A stretch of DNA of 64,000 nucleotides from Axinella damicornis (lineage: Eukaryota; Porifera; Demospongiae; Axinellida; Axinellidae). Positions 23,081 to 34,572 of this stretch are shown one piece after another. A program made the translations under genes and the position numbers. Under the pieces are notes generated by a model, which ran no database searches, was not told where the DNA came from, and saw only the letters and a program-made list of their open reading frames with translations. How positions within the stretch are numbered: position 1 is the first letter of the stretch; each line of letters opens with the position of its first letter. The stretch spans positions 8,364,344-8,428,343 of the forward strand of contig OZ007511.1 of the NCBI GenBank assembly GCA_963931865.1. The letters are read 5' to 3'.

Positions 23081-23500
23081 TATTAGCGGGAGACTATGGT
23101 AATGCCATTCGCTATTTCGAGATGAGGAGTACGACGCGCCATCTCTAAACCCTATTACGGAGAAATTGTTTGGTTGCTAGCTTCCAATAGAACACATGAA
23201 TAGCATACCTAAGATTGACTTCGTAAATTAGTACTGCTGGTAGGCACAACGTCAGCACCGGACGTACACCCCGATAAAGTCTTAATCGCCATGTGAAAGA
23301 AGGAAAGCCACATTTCCCATGATGGCACAGTGAAGATGCACTTCTACCACAGTGCATGGGCGATCCTTTGATGTACCACGGAGGATAAATCGGTTATCCC
23401 CCGCGATGACATAATCGAACCATGCTGTGCTATTTAAGAATCACTGAGTTGTAGCTGTCTAATTTGACTTGGAGGTTATGTCTGTGGTAGAAGCCAGATT

Positions 23501-23630
23501 TACTACGTCGACACGGAGGTTATGCGGTTTATCCTCCTTGGGAAAGTTTAGCCTCGGCTTGGCCTCGGCTTGGCCTCGGCCAAACTTTCCTGCGGAGGAT
23601 AAATCGCATAACCTCCACATCGACATAGTA
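23501..23630. mobile_element. 130-bp foldback element
   Basis: Arms TACTACGTCGACACGGAGGT... (23,501-23,537) and the complement at 23,591-23,630 flank three GCCTCGGCTTG repeats. A related AGGATAAATCGGTTATCC hairpin is at 23,380-23,400. Confidence 0.85.
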
Positions 23631-23939
23631 GATCCTAGACTTGGACAAGCCATTCTCAACTGTACCTGTATCTGTAGCTGTGTAAACTTCTTATCTCAAC
23701 CAGCAACCACAGGTTACCATAACTACCTGACTAACTAACCATGTAAACATCTACTACATATCAACCAGCATATGTTGTACTAGAGTTACGAGCTCTTAGG
23801 CATTGGGAGGCAATGCAAACGAGCGTTCAACTAGAAGTGATTTCCAAATAGCGCTGCAGTCCACAAAGTTACATGGATTTGAAATGCACGCAGTTGGACG
23901 CTCCTTCACAGCACTCTAATATTCCATACCACAAACATG

Positions 23940-24320
23940 CGAGGCTTAATTCTAGAATTCTTTCAAAAGGCCGGGAAATGAAGCTAGATTCTTTATATTG
24001 CTATTTTGATACACTGATCTTGCAGAAACAGTTATACCTCGCCACGCATGACCAACCTGATGTGTTCGACCGACAGCACTCCACTGCTATTTTTTCTGTG
24101 GGGCTCCAGAGCAGCGAGAATGTGCTTTGTAGACCTGGATGGAAAGCAGCAGAGAGCTCTAGTCATGCTAGTGTCATGGTGAACATAACCAGAACCTCCC
24201 CAAACTTGGGTTAGAAGCTCCATGTGTAGATAAGGAACACACAGTCGTGTGGAAATAGTACGTGCTCTTTGACTTCAACTCTCTCCCTACAAACAGTCCA
24301 GGATCAGTTCAGACCGTTAT
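23940..24320. repeat. Direct repeat flanking BEL/Pao remnant, left
   Basis: Diverged match to 25,690-26,025 in the same orientation. Shared blocks include CAACCTG(AT)GATGTGTTC, GTGGGGCTC...AGNGAGAATGTGCTTT and CCCTACAAACAG. It could be an old LTR. Confidence 0.45.
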
Positions 24321-24499
24321 TTAACCCTCAAACCACTTAATGAAGCAGAAAAGCATGAGTATATAGTATCAAAACATCCAGTATTGGCTTACAGGTATTC
24401 TCCAGGGTCCTATAGGCACTATGGCTAGCAGGGACGGATCAGGGGGAGGGGGGCACAAGGGGATCTACATTCTGGTCCATGTAAACTCTTAGCCGCGTT

Positions 24500-25400
24500 C
24501 CCAGGCTTTGCAGACCCTTCCCCCTCTATCTCTGCAAACAGCTAATCACATGGACTCCCTTGATAAGACACATGTAGTGGAAACCAACGTCAGGGGTCTG
24601 AAGGCACATGGAGTTCCGCAAGAGTCTTATGGTGCGTTGCTTTCATCGGTGGATATTAGCAAATTACCTCCTGAGATACGGTTGATTGCTAGCCGAGAAA
24701 TGGATGAAGAAGACCGGGACATGAAGGAAAAGGTGGAGGTGATAGAAAGAGAGATCCAGGCAAGAGAGCAATCGAAAAAACCCACAGTGGAGTACGAGTA
24801 TACTCCCCACACCCAGCTCGCTGTTGACGGGTGTAACTTCCCAAGTCACTTGTGTGTACTGCAGTGGACCACATTCATCAACATCCTGTTCCACGGTGAA
24901 GGAATGTAACCTCGCAAGCAAATCCTCCGCTCATCAGGCCGCTGTTATGTGTGCCTTCGAAGAAATCACATCAGTAGAAGATGCTGGTCCAAGATGTACT
25001 GCCCTCGATGTAGAGGATGCCACCATGACAGCATTAATTTTGTGATCATCGAACTCTCCCTCCTCTCCGTCACCAAGTAACCCATCGCAGACACGGTCAG
25101 CAAGCAACCCACCGCAAGCACGAATAGTGAGTGACCAGAACACTTCTACTCTCGACATTAGCTCACAAACCCCGGTCTTGCTTCAAACCGCCAAGGTGCT
25201 TGTTATGGATGTGAAGAGCCTGACCCTGCCACCACAAAGGAAGTGAGGGAGTCAACGGTCATACGTTAGTACTGAAGTGCAAGGCTCCCTCAGGTTGAAG
25301 AACACACACACAGAGCTAGTCTTTGGTCACACGGGAATGAAACTGCATGGAACCATGGTGAAAAGAGAACGTTTTGTATCCGCGTCAATCTATACACCTA
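24500..25400 (+). pseudogene. BEL/Pao-type gag and protease remnant
   Basis: The first frame (24,508-24,800) reads like the C-terminal part of a BEL/Pao Gag: VRGLKAHGVPQESYGALL, then KLPPEIRLIASREM and a charged EREIQAREQSKK helix. After a shift come zinc-knuckle segments (TCVYCSGPHSS...C, then after a shift back GRCYVCLRRNHISRRC and CPRCRGCHH). From about 25,170 a protease-like start (VLLQTAK) is followed by a stop and GSQRSYVSTEV. The catalytic Asp-Ser/Thr-Gly that belongs just before GSQR is missing. It has multiple frameshifts and a stop, so it is a dead copy. Confidence 0.75.
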
Positions 25401-25689
25401 CACCTACTCTGCACAAGTTGCAATTATTGCAGCCCGAGGAGTATAGGTTTGTATAGTATGAACTACACATAAAGCTACCCTATATATTATGAGTTTCGTC
25501 CCACAAGCAGCGGTTAGGAAGAGCCAAACTCCTTTGGAACCTATGTATTTTCAAGCCAACAAAAACACGGCCATTCACACCCTTCAAGAGCACCCTCCTA
25601 ACTCCCTCTGTCCCATCCTTTCTGCTCACTCGCACAGAATCTACCTCCAAAGGACACATGGCTAGCATACGTACTAGCATCCACATTCA

Positions 25690-26025
25690 CTCAGTCACTT
25701 TCCATGCCACAAACAGGTATGAAAACCTGAGGTGTGTACGTTCAGAAAACAGTTAGCTCGCCACACACAACCAACCTGCATGATGTGTTCAACTGACAGC
25801 ACCCCACCAATGTACCTCCTGTGGGGCTCAAGGGCAGTGAGAATGTGCTTTATAGCCCTGGATGGGAGAACTCTGGTCATGCTGTTGTCATGCTGATCGA
25901 TATGACCAGGAAAATGGTTAGAATGGAACACACAGCCATGTGTTTAGTATCATAATATTGTGCTGTTTGAGCTGCACTCACTCCCTACAAACAGCCAACG
26001 ACCAGTTTACCTATTACTTAGTGCT
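25690..26025. repeat. Direct repeat flanking BEL/Pao remnant, right
   Basis: Partner of 23,940-24,320. The coding remnant sits between the two repeats, as expected for LTRs, though divergence blurs the borders. Confidence 0.45.
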
Positions 26026-26159
26026 ACTCACGGACCCTCAACAAATCAGACGTCTCAGAATCAATCACATGACGGAGCCTTAATGCACACTTTAGTACGG
26101 ATAATTGCACACTTTTAAAGACCAATTGCTGTTTCGGGTCAGTAGTTTAGATACCAGCC

Positions 26160-26692
26160 TAATGAACGGTCTCACCCAGTGAACGGTCTCACCTAGTGAA
26201 TGATCTCACCAGGTGAACCTAGTGAACCATCTCACCCAGTGAACGGTCTCACCCAGTGAACGGTCTCACCCAGTGAACGGTCTCACCCAGTGAACGGTCT
26301 CACCCAGTGAACGGTCTCACCCAGTGAACGGTCTCACCCAGTGAACGGTCTCACCCAGTGAACGGTCTCACCTAGTGAACGGTCTCACCCAGTGAACGGT
26401 CTTCCCTAGTGAACGGTCTCACCCAGTGAACGGTCTCACCCAGTGAATGGTCTCACCCAGTGAACGGTCTCACCCAGTGAACGGTCTCACCTAGTGAATG
26501 ATCTCACCAGGTGAACCTAGTGAACCATCTCACCCAGTGAACGGTCTCACCCAGTGAACGGTCTCACCTAGTGAACGGTCTCACCCAGGGAACGGTCTCA
26601 CCCAGTGAACGGTCTCACCCAGTGAACGGTCTCACCCAGTGAACGGTCTCACCCAGTGAACGGTCTCACCCAGTGAACGGTCTCGGGTGAAT
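26160..26692. repeat. 17-bp minisatellite, expanded copy
   Basis: About 31 tandem units of GTGAACGGTCTCACCCA type, against about a dozen in the copy at 55-250. A block with CTAGTGAATGATCTCACCAG occurs twice, near 26,195 and 26,490, so the array grew partly by duplicating a block of about 300 bases. Confidence 0.95.
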
Positions 26693-28793
26693 GTGGACCC
26701 AGTAATGTACCATGAGCTGGTATTCTTAAAGAAGCAGAAAAAAGTGTGATATCATATAAATTCTTATGGGCAGGGTTATCAGCATAAGGTTTAACTATTG
26801 TCACATAGGAAAACTACGCACTCTAAATCGATCTGGTCTGTCGAGAGCAAGAGTAGGCACATTATACGTACAAAAGATGTTGCATACCCAACTGCTCAAT
26901 TTGTCAGACCCACCCTCCTTTTCCATATTCACTTTGCTCGAGTGCTGGGGGGTCTTAGTCTTGGAGCCAGACTCCCAACCCAAAAGGGGAGGGGAGGTCT
27001 GGTACATTTACATACATAGCAATTTGCAGTCCATGGAATTGTGGTGGCATGAATCTGATTGGTTGTGTTATGGCACTTTACAGGTGACTAAGTGTGGAGA
27101 CAGGGATAGTAACTCATCAATTATTCATCAAGCAACTCCTTGACATATCACCTTTAATTGGCACTTAGGAATCCTCATGCCAGCTGTAGCCCATAATGGC
27201 TTTCTGTAGGCAACTGACTCCCCCTCCTCCTTTGGGTATGGTACCGAGACTATAGGGGGGTCTGGGATTGAGACTAGAATGACCCATAGCCATTCTAGAG
27301 GATCTTGGTCTGTCTGCGCAAAACCAGGAAATCATTAACTTTAATAGTGAAAAAAAAAATTAATGTAATTGACATCACATACCAATCAAATCATGAACAT
27401 GCTGTAAACTCCGCCGGGGAGAGGAGGGGGGTCTGGACCAAGAGTCATGTATTAGATGTCATTTGAGGACAACCCATCATTACCGTGTGCCCTTCCAGCT
27501 CTATGCACATGGTGTGGCTTGCATTCAAGACAATAGCTTTGGTACACGTGAGAAGTCGACATCAGACTCTCGCTTGCTCGTGCACGACTTTTAGGCCTCA
27601 TCACATCAAACCATACATAATTTATGTACAATCTATGCAGCCTCCTTCCCATGCCCTGCCAAGCTTTTCGTCCCTTGCAGCACAGAAATGCAGCTACAAG
27701 AGACGAAAGCTGGGCGGGGCCTGGGAACGAGACTAGAATCTATGATCTAAGGAAGGATCATATCCTGCAGAACTATTTAATAATTGGCTAGTCATGCAAG
27801 TAGATCTAAAATCAGCAGGAACAGCCCTGAGCCTTTCCAACGGTAGTACCTGTCTTCCTGGGGCACGAACTTGGGCGGGTTGTTCTGAAGAAATTCCGTC
27901 TCCTGGACAGCAGACTCACATCACGCTGCGAAAAGACATCTCGCCATTGCTGTGAGTGTTGACGTCACTGGACACTAATAATCTGTTTCGGTTTTCGAGG
28001 TTCCCAGACCGCCTGTGGAACGAACCTGAGTCAGGATCGTGGCAGCTCAGTCACATACATGAAACGGAGCTTTTTAATTATATTCATGAGGCTGTAGCCA
28101 AAACCATGAAAATCCATGGATTATAGCATCAGCCGGTGTCAATTATAATCTGAGAATGATCAACGCTTTGTAGTCCAAAGCCTGCAACTAATAGTGAACG
28201 GCTGCTAATGATATTCATGACTCATCTAATGATATTCATAATGGCCTTGGCCAGTATAAGTCAGTGCAGGGGCTAGCTATACACAGGCTTACTGCTCACT
28301 GAGTTTTGACTTAGCCTGCCACTGAGCTACTTCGAGAGTTCAGCAGTACATAGCTATCAGGCTTCATAGCCACTCATTAACTAGTCTCGTTCTCAGACCC
28401 AAACAACCTCAGCGAAGATCATGCACTTGCAATACCTAAACAACCCCAGCAAAGATCGCTTGCAGTATCTGCAAGGCCAAGCAATCTTCGCTGGGGTTAT
28501 TTGGGTCTGGGGAACGACACTAGTCATGCATTAAGCGTGTCCACTGTCTGCTGGTCTCCCTGGGAGTCCTGTTAAACTGTATGCTATAGTTGGAGGCTCC
28601 TTCGCGCTGATTCGTGCTGATTCATGAGATTATATAGAAACAAATACCACACTTGATAGCAGGAGCTGATGAGCACCGCAAAGCGCCCCGTTATATTGAT
28701 AGTAAACAGCTTTAAAAATAATCATTGGGTACAAAGCTCATGAATGTGGTTTTGCTGATGAGGTATATATGTAGCTGAACAGAACAAAGGTTC

Positions 28794-30494
28794 TCAGTGC
28801 TTATGACAGTTTCGGATGTGCTTCTTGAGGTACGTGGGTGTTGCAAAACTCTTACTGCAGAATTCACAGTTGTGGGGAATCTGTTGGTGAATCCTGTAAT
28901 GCTCAGGAAGATAATCTTTCCTAACGGTCCTTCCACACCACTCGCACATGCACTTCGGGGGGCCGGAATGAGATGACTCCATGTGACCTTGCAGAGCCAA
29001 TTCAGTAGGAAACCACTTCAAACAATCTCTACAGCTAAACGTTAGCTTCTCTAATTGGTCAGGGTGGCACTCTGAAGTATGATCTTGAAGAGTATCAGCG
29101 TAGCGGAAGACCTTATCACAGAACTGACATTTGCGAGACTTTCGATGGGACTTTCGATGGCTTGTAAGACCAGCTGCAGATTTGCAAGCCTTAGAACAAT
29201 GTTCACATACATACTCTGTTGATGATGATTTTTCAAGCTCTGATGGCTTCACTTGGTCTGGGTTACACAGGAATGGTTTCTCTCCTGTGTGGACTCTCTG
29301 GTGTCTATTCAGATCTCCACGTTGGTTGAACCTCTTGGGACAGAACTCACACAGGAATGGCTTCTCTCCTGTGTGGACTCTCTGGTGTTTATTCAGATTT
29401 CCACGTTGGTTGAACCTCTTGGGACAGAACTCGCACAGGAATGGCTTCTCTCCTGTGTGGACTCTCCGGTGTGTATTCAGATTTCCACGTAGGATGAACC
29501 TCTTGGGACAGAACTCACACAGGAATGGTTTCTCTCCTGTGTGGACTCTGTGGTGTCTATTCAGATCTCCACGTTGGTTGAACCTCTTGGGACAGAACTC
29601 ACACAGGAATGGCTTCTCTCCTGTGTGGACTCTCTGGTGTTTATTCAGATTTCCACGTTGGTTGAACCTCTTGGGACAGAACTCGCACAGGAATGGCTTC
29701 TCTCCTGTGTGGACTCTCCGGTGTGTATTCAGATTTCCACGTAGGATGAACCTCTTGGGACAGAACTCACACAGGAATGGTTTCTCTCCTGTGTGGACTC
29801 TCTGGTGTCTATTCAGATCTCCACGGTGGTTGAACCTCTTGGGACAGAACTCGCACAAAAATGGTTTCTCTCCTGTGTGGACTCTATGGTGTCTTTTCAG
29901 ATCTCCACGTTGGTTGAACCTCTTGGGACAGAACTCGCACAGGAATGGTTTCTCTCCTGTGTGGACTCTCTGGTGTCTATTTAGATCTCCACAGTGGTTG
30001 AACCTCTTGGGACAGAACTCGCACAAAAATGGTTTCTCTCCTGTGTGGACTCTCTGGTGTCTTTTCAGATCTCCACGTTGGTTGAACCTCTTGGGACAGA
30101 ACTCGCACAGGAATGGCTTCTCTCCTGTGTGGACTCTCCGGTGTGTATTCAGATTTCCACGTAGGATGAACCTCTTGGGACAGAACTCACACAGGAATGG
30201 CTTCTCTCTTGTGTGGACTCTCTGGTGTACATTCAGATTTCCACGTTGGTTGAACCTCTTGGGACAGAACTCACACAGGAATGGTTTCTCTCCTGTGTGG
30301 ACTCTCTGGTGTGTTATCAGATGATGACGTCCAATGAACCTCTTGGGGCACAACTCACACAGGAATGGTTTCTCTCCTGTGTGTATCCTAAGGTGACGTC
30401 TAAGATCACCAGACTGTCCAAATGACTTTGAGCAATACGTACACTTCAAAACAAATGCCCTAGATCTAGCGTGTGTTCCTGAATGCCTCTTCAT
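28794..30494 (-). CDS. C2H2 zinc-finger protein, cluster copy 3 (14-finger array)
   Basis: Longest member. From the first ATG it has fourteen tandem fingers, the degenerate LCNPDQV finger, and the five constant C-terminal fingers. Helix residues (-1,2,3,6) in order: QGDR, GHHT, QGNV, LGNT, QGDR, HGDR, QGDR, HGDR, LGNT, QGNK, QGDR, LGNT, QGNK, QGDR. The order shows higher-order units: LGNT-QGNK-QGDR occurs twice in a row, and QGDR-HGDR twice in a row. At the DNA level 29,289 and 29,541 onward repeat with a 252-base (three-finger) period. A TREKPF linker replaces TGEKPF after finger 3. Probable nuclear DNA-binding protein. The upstream frame break is shared with other copies. Copy number of these units should be checked, since collapsed or expanded assembly is possible. 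Confidence 0.88.
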   Translation of the reverse strand: MKRHSGTHARSRAFVLKCTYCSKSFGQSGDLRRHLRIHTGEKPFLCELCPKRFIGRHHLITHQRVHTGEKPFLCEFCPKRFNQRGNLNVHQRVHTREKPFLCEFCPKRFILRGNLNTHRRVHTGEKPFLCEFCPKRFNQRGDLKRHQRVHTGEKPFLCEFCPKRFNHCGDLNRHQRVHTGEKPFLCEFCPKRFNQRGDLKRHHRVHTGEKPFLCEFCPKRFNHRGDLNRHQRVHTGEKPFLCEFCPKRFILRGNLNTHRRVHTGEKPFLCEFCPKRFNQRGNLNKHQRVHTGEKPFLCEFCPKRFNQRGDLNRHHRVHTGEKPFLCEFCPKRFILRGNLNTHRRVHTGEKPFLCEFCPKRFNQRGNLNKHQRVHTGEKPFLCEFCPKRFNQRGDLNRHQRVHTGEKPFLCNPDQVKPSELEKSSSTEYVCEHCSKACKSAAGLTSHRKSHRKSRKCQFCDKVFRYADTLQDHTSECHPDQLEKLTFSCRDCLKWFPTELALQGHMESSHSGPPKCMCEWCGRTVRKDYLPEHYRIHQQIPHNCEFCSKSFATPTYLKKHIRNCHKH

Positions 30495-31435
30495 TGTCGA
30501 TACACCAGCAAAACACACCCACAGTATTCACATTCAGTCGGCGTTTCTCCTTCTGATTTCTCAGCAGCTGATCGTAACTACATCAGTGATTCCTATGGAT
30601 TCTCCAGGTTCCTGAGTTTCTGATTGCTTTAATGAAAGACTTCGTGTCTGATCAGTGCTGAATGATCTGCTTCTCTTGATTCACTGGGATCTTCAGGACA
30701 ACCTCTTGGTGCTGCAGCCTACACAGTATAGAATTGCAAGTGACTGGACTGACATGCACATAAGGGGTACATGCTGCTGTGGTCACACAGGAGCTACGTG
30801 TCCACCGCCAATTACTTGATGCATGGATACACTTCCTACTTGAATTATAACAGCCTCGTTCCCAGGGCCATGCCATTATTCAGTTGCGCGGATGGCTAGG
30901 CCTGAGATAATTATGCCAGAATAATTTTGAGAATAGTAGCAAAGGTTACACTCCTGGTAGGGGAAAAATTGTGCCGCGTAAATAATGTAACCTAATGTAT
31001 ATAATTAATTAACGTTTGACTACTTAGGAATGGCCTGCAAAGATTCTGACTACACCATCGTGATCGCTATCATGCACTGTCCTCACCGTACAATTTTGGT
31101 GCTGAAACTCACAAGCGCTTTTGTCTCGCCGTTGACCGCCATTGCTCGAACACTCCATTGACGTCTGGTGGCAGTACCGTTCTTAGGAAAGGCACACGAA
31201 GATTCTGACCACACGGCCGTGATCGCTGTCGGTCACTGACGCTTACATGCCGAAACTCACCGTGCTGGCTCAGTTGTGAGTGCTGTAATAATGTCTTGTC
31301 TTGCCATTGCTCGCGATCCGACTGAGCCGTCTGAGCGTGGTTGCCACGTGGCATGTGCGTTAATTGCGGCTTGCGGTACAGCGCCGGCGAGTCGCAACCA
31401 GGGTTGCAACGCGGCTACCAGGAGTGCGGTTGCCC

Positions 31436-31929
31436 CTTAAAGAATTGAGAATAATTCGAGAATAATAGCAAGCATTTTGCATGTGGAAGTAAGGGGTGTG
31501 GTGCAAACTTGACTTCCGGTTTGCTGCACATGGTAATAATGGCTGGCATTTGCAGTACTAGCACAGACATTGTAGTTGATTTGTTGACAGTGTTGTCCGA
31601 GGACTCTGATTTGCCGGTACCTTAGGTGCAATCTTTGCTCACTCAAGACTATGTTGAATGTTCCCTAATGTTGCAGTATAACAAGCGTTACTATCAAGGT
31701 ATTTGTTGAGAATAATATGAGAATAATAGCAAGGGTTTGGGCAAGATTTTGAAAGAATTCAGGAATAGAATAATAGCTACAAGTTGAAGCATAATTATCT
31801 CAGATGGCCTAGTATCTTTTCTCATGTGCATGATGTCAAGGTTAGGCATGTAGTGTCCGCCCACCCATTCAGCACTGTATAAACAACAAGTGTTGCGGTA
31901 AGCTGTGAATATCAATGACTGGCTATAAT
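31436..31929. other. Intergenic, no gene seen
   Basis: Contains repeated GAGAATAATAGCAAG motifs at 31,455 and 31,715 (a related one at 30,935), probably fragments of one repeat. No coding sequence recognised. Confidence 0.4.
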
Positions 31930-32522
31930 CAAGGGCTTATCGAGCCGCCGAAGGCGGCGAGAGGGCATGTAACTAGTGTAAACGGCAAAATTCAAAGTAG
32001 CGTTATTTATAGAACGTCGCTACTATTATTACCAACACCGGATGTTCGCGAGATACGCGGCGCTACTACCAGTGTGGACAACTCAGCCTTCCACTGTCGT
32101 CTTCTTGCCTTCCAAGTTTCGCCAGTAAACTCTGACGAACCGCATCATTCAGTGGTGACGGTCGTGTGCGAAGCCTACGGTACCTGTGAGCTATACCCGC
32201 GGCTCGCAAGACAGATGGCGACGTCGCTACCAGCCGGGGACCCTTGGATGGCGTATTATACTCACTCGTGACGGTCCTTCGCGCTTCCTCTCATGTCTCT
32301 CCCGAGTCTCCATCGATCTTAGATCTAGCTAGCTAGCTGGCCGGCTTTAGACAATATTCCGCAAAATTCGCATAATTGCATCCTTTTTCACTATACGTTG
32401 TACTAACAATAGTAACGTCGATCTAATAATAGTATATCCGGTCGGCGGTTTTGAATTTTGCCGTTTACATTGTGAGTACGGCAGTTGCATGCCCTCTCCC
32501 CTTTAGGGTTTATGCGCCCTTG
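31930..32522. mobile_element. 593-bp DNA transposon with 7-bp target duplication
   Basis: Flanked by CTATAAT at 31,923-31,929 and 32,523-32,529. Ends are CAAGGGC... and ...GCCCTTG, with longer subterminal inversion (GAGAGGGCATGTAACTAGTG, GTAAACGGCAAAATTCAAA). A 118-codon frame (31,915-32,271) overlaps it but is not recognised as a transposase. A shorter relic of the family sits at about 44,200-44,330, where the paralog at 13,265-13,290 lacks it. Confidence 0.8.
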
Positions 32523-32779
32523 CTATAATCCAATATACCATCTTTCACCTAAGGAAATTGACGCATGTCTTGACAGAGAAAACATGCCGTAGTTCATAGC
32601 TACTTCACTGCTAAATCGGCCTTTTCGAATGCACAACCTTACCCAAAGGTTAAGAATGCTGCTCAAGACTTTTGTGATGGTTTCTACCCTCGACGTCACG
32701 CACGTGAGGAAACATACCAGGCCCTGTGCAGTAACTTTCGCGTGAAGAGAGGGGGTGGGCGCTTGATACGCACTTTCGG

Positions 32780-33005
32780 TTGGGGGCGGGTGCGCCTGAC
32801 CAGTTGCAGCATGAATGGTACTGATCAGTACCCTTCCTACCAAACCTCGTCTACCACCATAATCAACAAACACAAGTACAGGAAAAGGACTCCCTTGGCC
32901 AGACTGTTAAACAGTGACATCATAGCATTAGGCATGATCCTGGATCGGTTACTTACCCAATTCGATTCAAACGTGAATTCCAGTACTTGTTGAATTCCAA
33001 CCATG
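32780..33005. repeat. Diverged R1 fragments
   Basis: Contains GGTGCGCCTGACCAGTTGCA, TACCAAACCTCGTCTACCAC and GGTTACTTACCCAATT(C/A)GATTC from R1. 33,006-33,800 shows a (GA)n at 33,283-33,300 and otherwise AT-rich unique sequence. Confidence 0.6.
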
Positions 33006-33808
33006 AAAACGTGTAGACATCTCGTGCAGTACTTGTACCAATGCGAATGGGAAGTCCCTCTCATCATAATAGATAACAGAATACTCAAACGTACATCCGT
33101 GACGTCATAGTCCTTGTTCGGCTAACGCGCGCGCCGACACAGGCAGCAATTTCCAATTACTTGCGTGGGCGTTCCGCATTGCTAAAACTTAGCTTCTTGC
33201 TGACTGTACGTACGTTTTCAGGCAACGATCGTCAGTGAATTCAGTACATTGCTTTGTGTAGATGACAGAAGACTACGTTGCAAGAGAGAGAGAGAGAGAG
33301 CACACTCACGAGAGACAAGTTTCGACGTTTGTGGAGCTGGAGGCGCTCAGGGACAGCCAAAGCACACCTGCACTAAGCTTAGAGAAGTCTGAATGCTTTT
33401 CACAATAAATTACCATGTATAGCTATACTACTATTTACAGACATAATAATAATTACTAGACAGTGGATATAGTGATATGACCGTCGCGTAGCTATATATA
33501 CATGCAGCCGTATACTAAGACCAACATGCAGTTACTCACATAGATAAAATAATTTCAAATGCAACTATTACAACAGTTAATTTCACCAAATAATGTGAAG
33601 TCGTTGTTAGATAATTATTTTGTTAGATAATTATTAATTGCAATACTTTTACATTCGGCCAAATGCAGCAATAATGTACCAACACAACGATTGTAATTTG
33701 AAATGCAAAGTGGAAGATTGTAATTCTGTTGTATTTTTCAATATCCAGTCATTGTACAATCAAGGTAAAAGTGTGTAAAAGGTGCAAATAAGAGGTAGTA
33801 TTGTATAA

Positions 33809-34527
33809 CTATGAAATACAACCATATATAGTAAAACTTTCACATTGGTTGTGAAGATAGTGAAAATCAAAGTAAAAACTGTAGAAATGACAATCATTGT
33901 AATTGTCATTTTCCCCCTGTGACTCTCCATAAGTGTCCTTGTACTTAAGCTTGATATATACTGATGGTGGTTCTCCTCTTACTGCAGCAGATTTCACAGA
34001 TACAGCCGCAAGGAGATCTCTTTGTCCGGAAAATGGGACTGATCTGGAGTGTGTGTAGCTATGTATGTTGTGTGCATGTGCATGTATGGGTGAGTAATAT
34101 TGTATGTGACTACTAGCTACAAGCTATGGTGCTGATTATTCACAAAATGGAACTGGTGCAATGTTGCCGCCAGTTAAATACTGCTTTGAAATAGTCTAAG
34201 AGGGATCAAGGGGACTTATCACATGAGTGATGCCGAGGGTACACGTGAGCTAGACATGGTGTGGGAACTCAACAACAACAACAGAATCATAGCATAGCCT
34301 CATTTCCAGGACCCGTACATGTATTATGCACTGATAATAATACATGGAAGCGGAAGAGCAGTGAAAAGGCCTGGGATCACGTGATGGCCACTGAAGTGAA
34401 TCCAGAGTACCACCATCACCCACCCACCCTCCCTCTCTCCACCCTTCCCTCCTTCTCTCCGTCACTACACACCCAAACAAACACTCACACATCCCTCCCT
34501 TCTACCATTCAAAGAGCAAAACCTCCA

Positions 34528-34572
<45 letters not shown>

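Larger units (their letters stand above)
26111..31435. repeat. Segmental duplication block A, copy 3
   Basis: Second full copy of block A, starting ACTTTTAAAGACCAA as at window position 1. It differs mainly by a longer minisatellite and by eight more zinc fingers. 26,690-28,790 and 30,520-31,435 hold no further gene that I can support. Confidence 0.88.

Noticed and set aside
22531..23148. A 205-codon plus-strand frame
   Set aside because: Its second half is the poly(C), (TG)n and poly(G) tracts read as Pro, Val/Cys and Gly. The first half has no recognisable motif.
26160..26692. Regularly repeated short units resembling a CRISPR array
   Set aside because: The 17-bp units are directly adjacent with no unique spacers, and the context is eukaryotic, so it is a minisatellite.
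29131..30324. A 397-codon plus-strand frame and similar repeats opposite every zinc-finger array
   Set aside because: It is the antisense of the 84-bp finger repeat. Once one unit is open the whole array is open, and the strand with C2H2 motifs is clearly the coding one.
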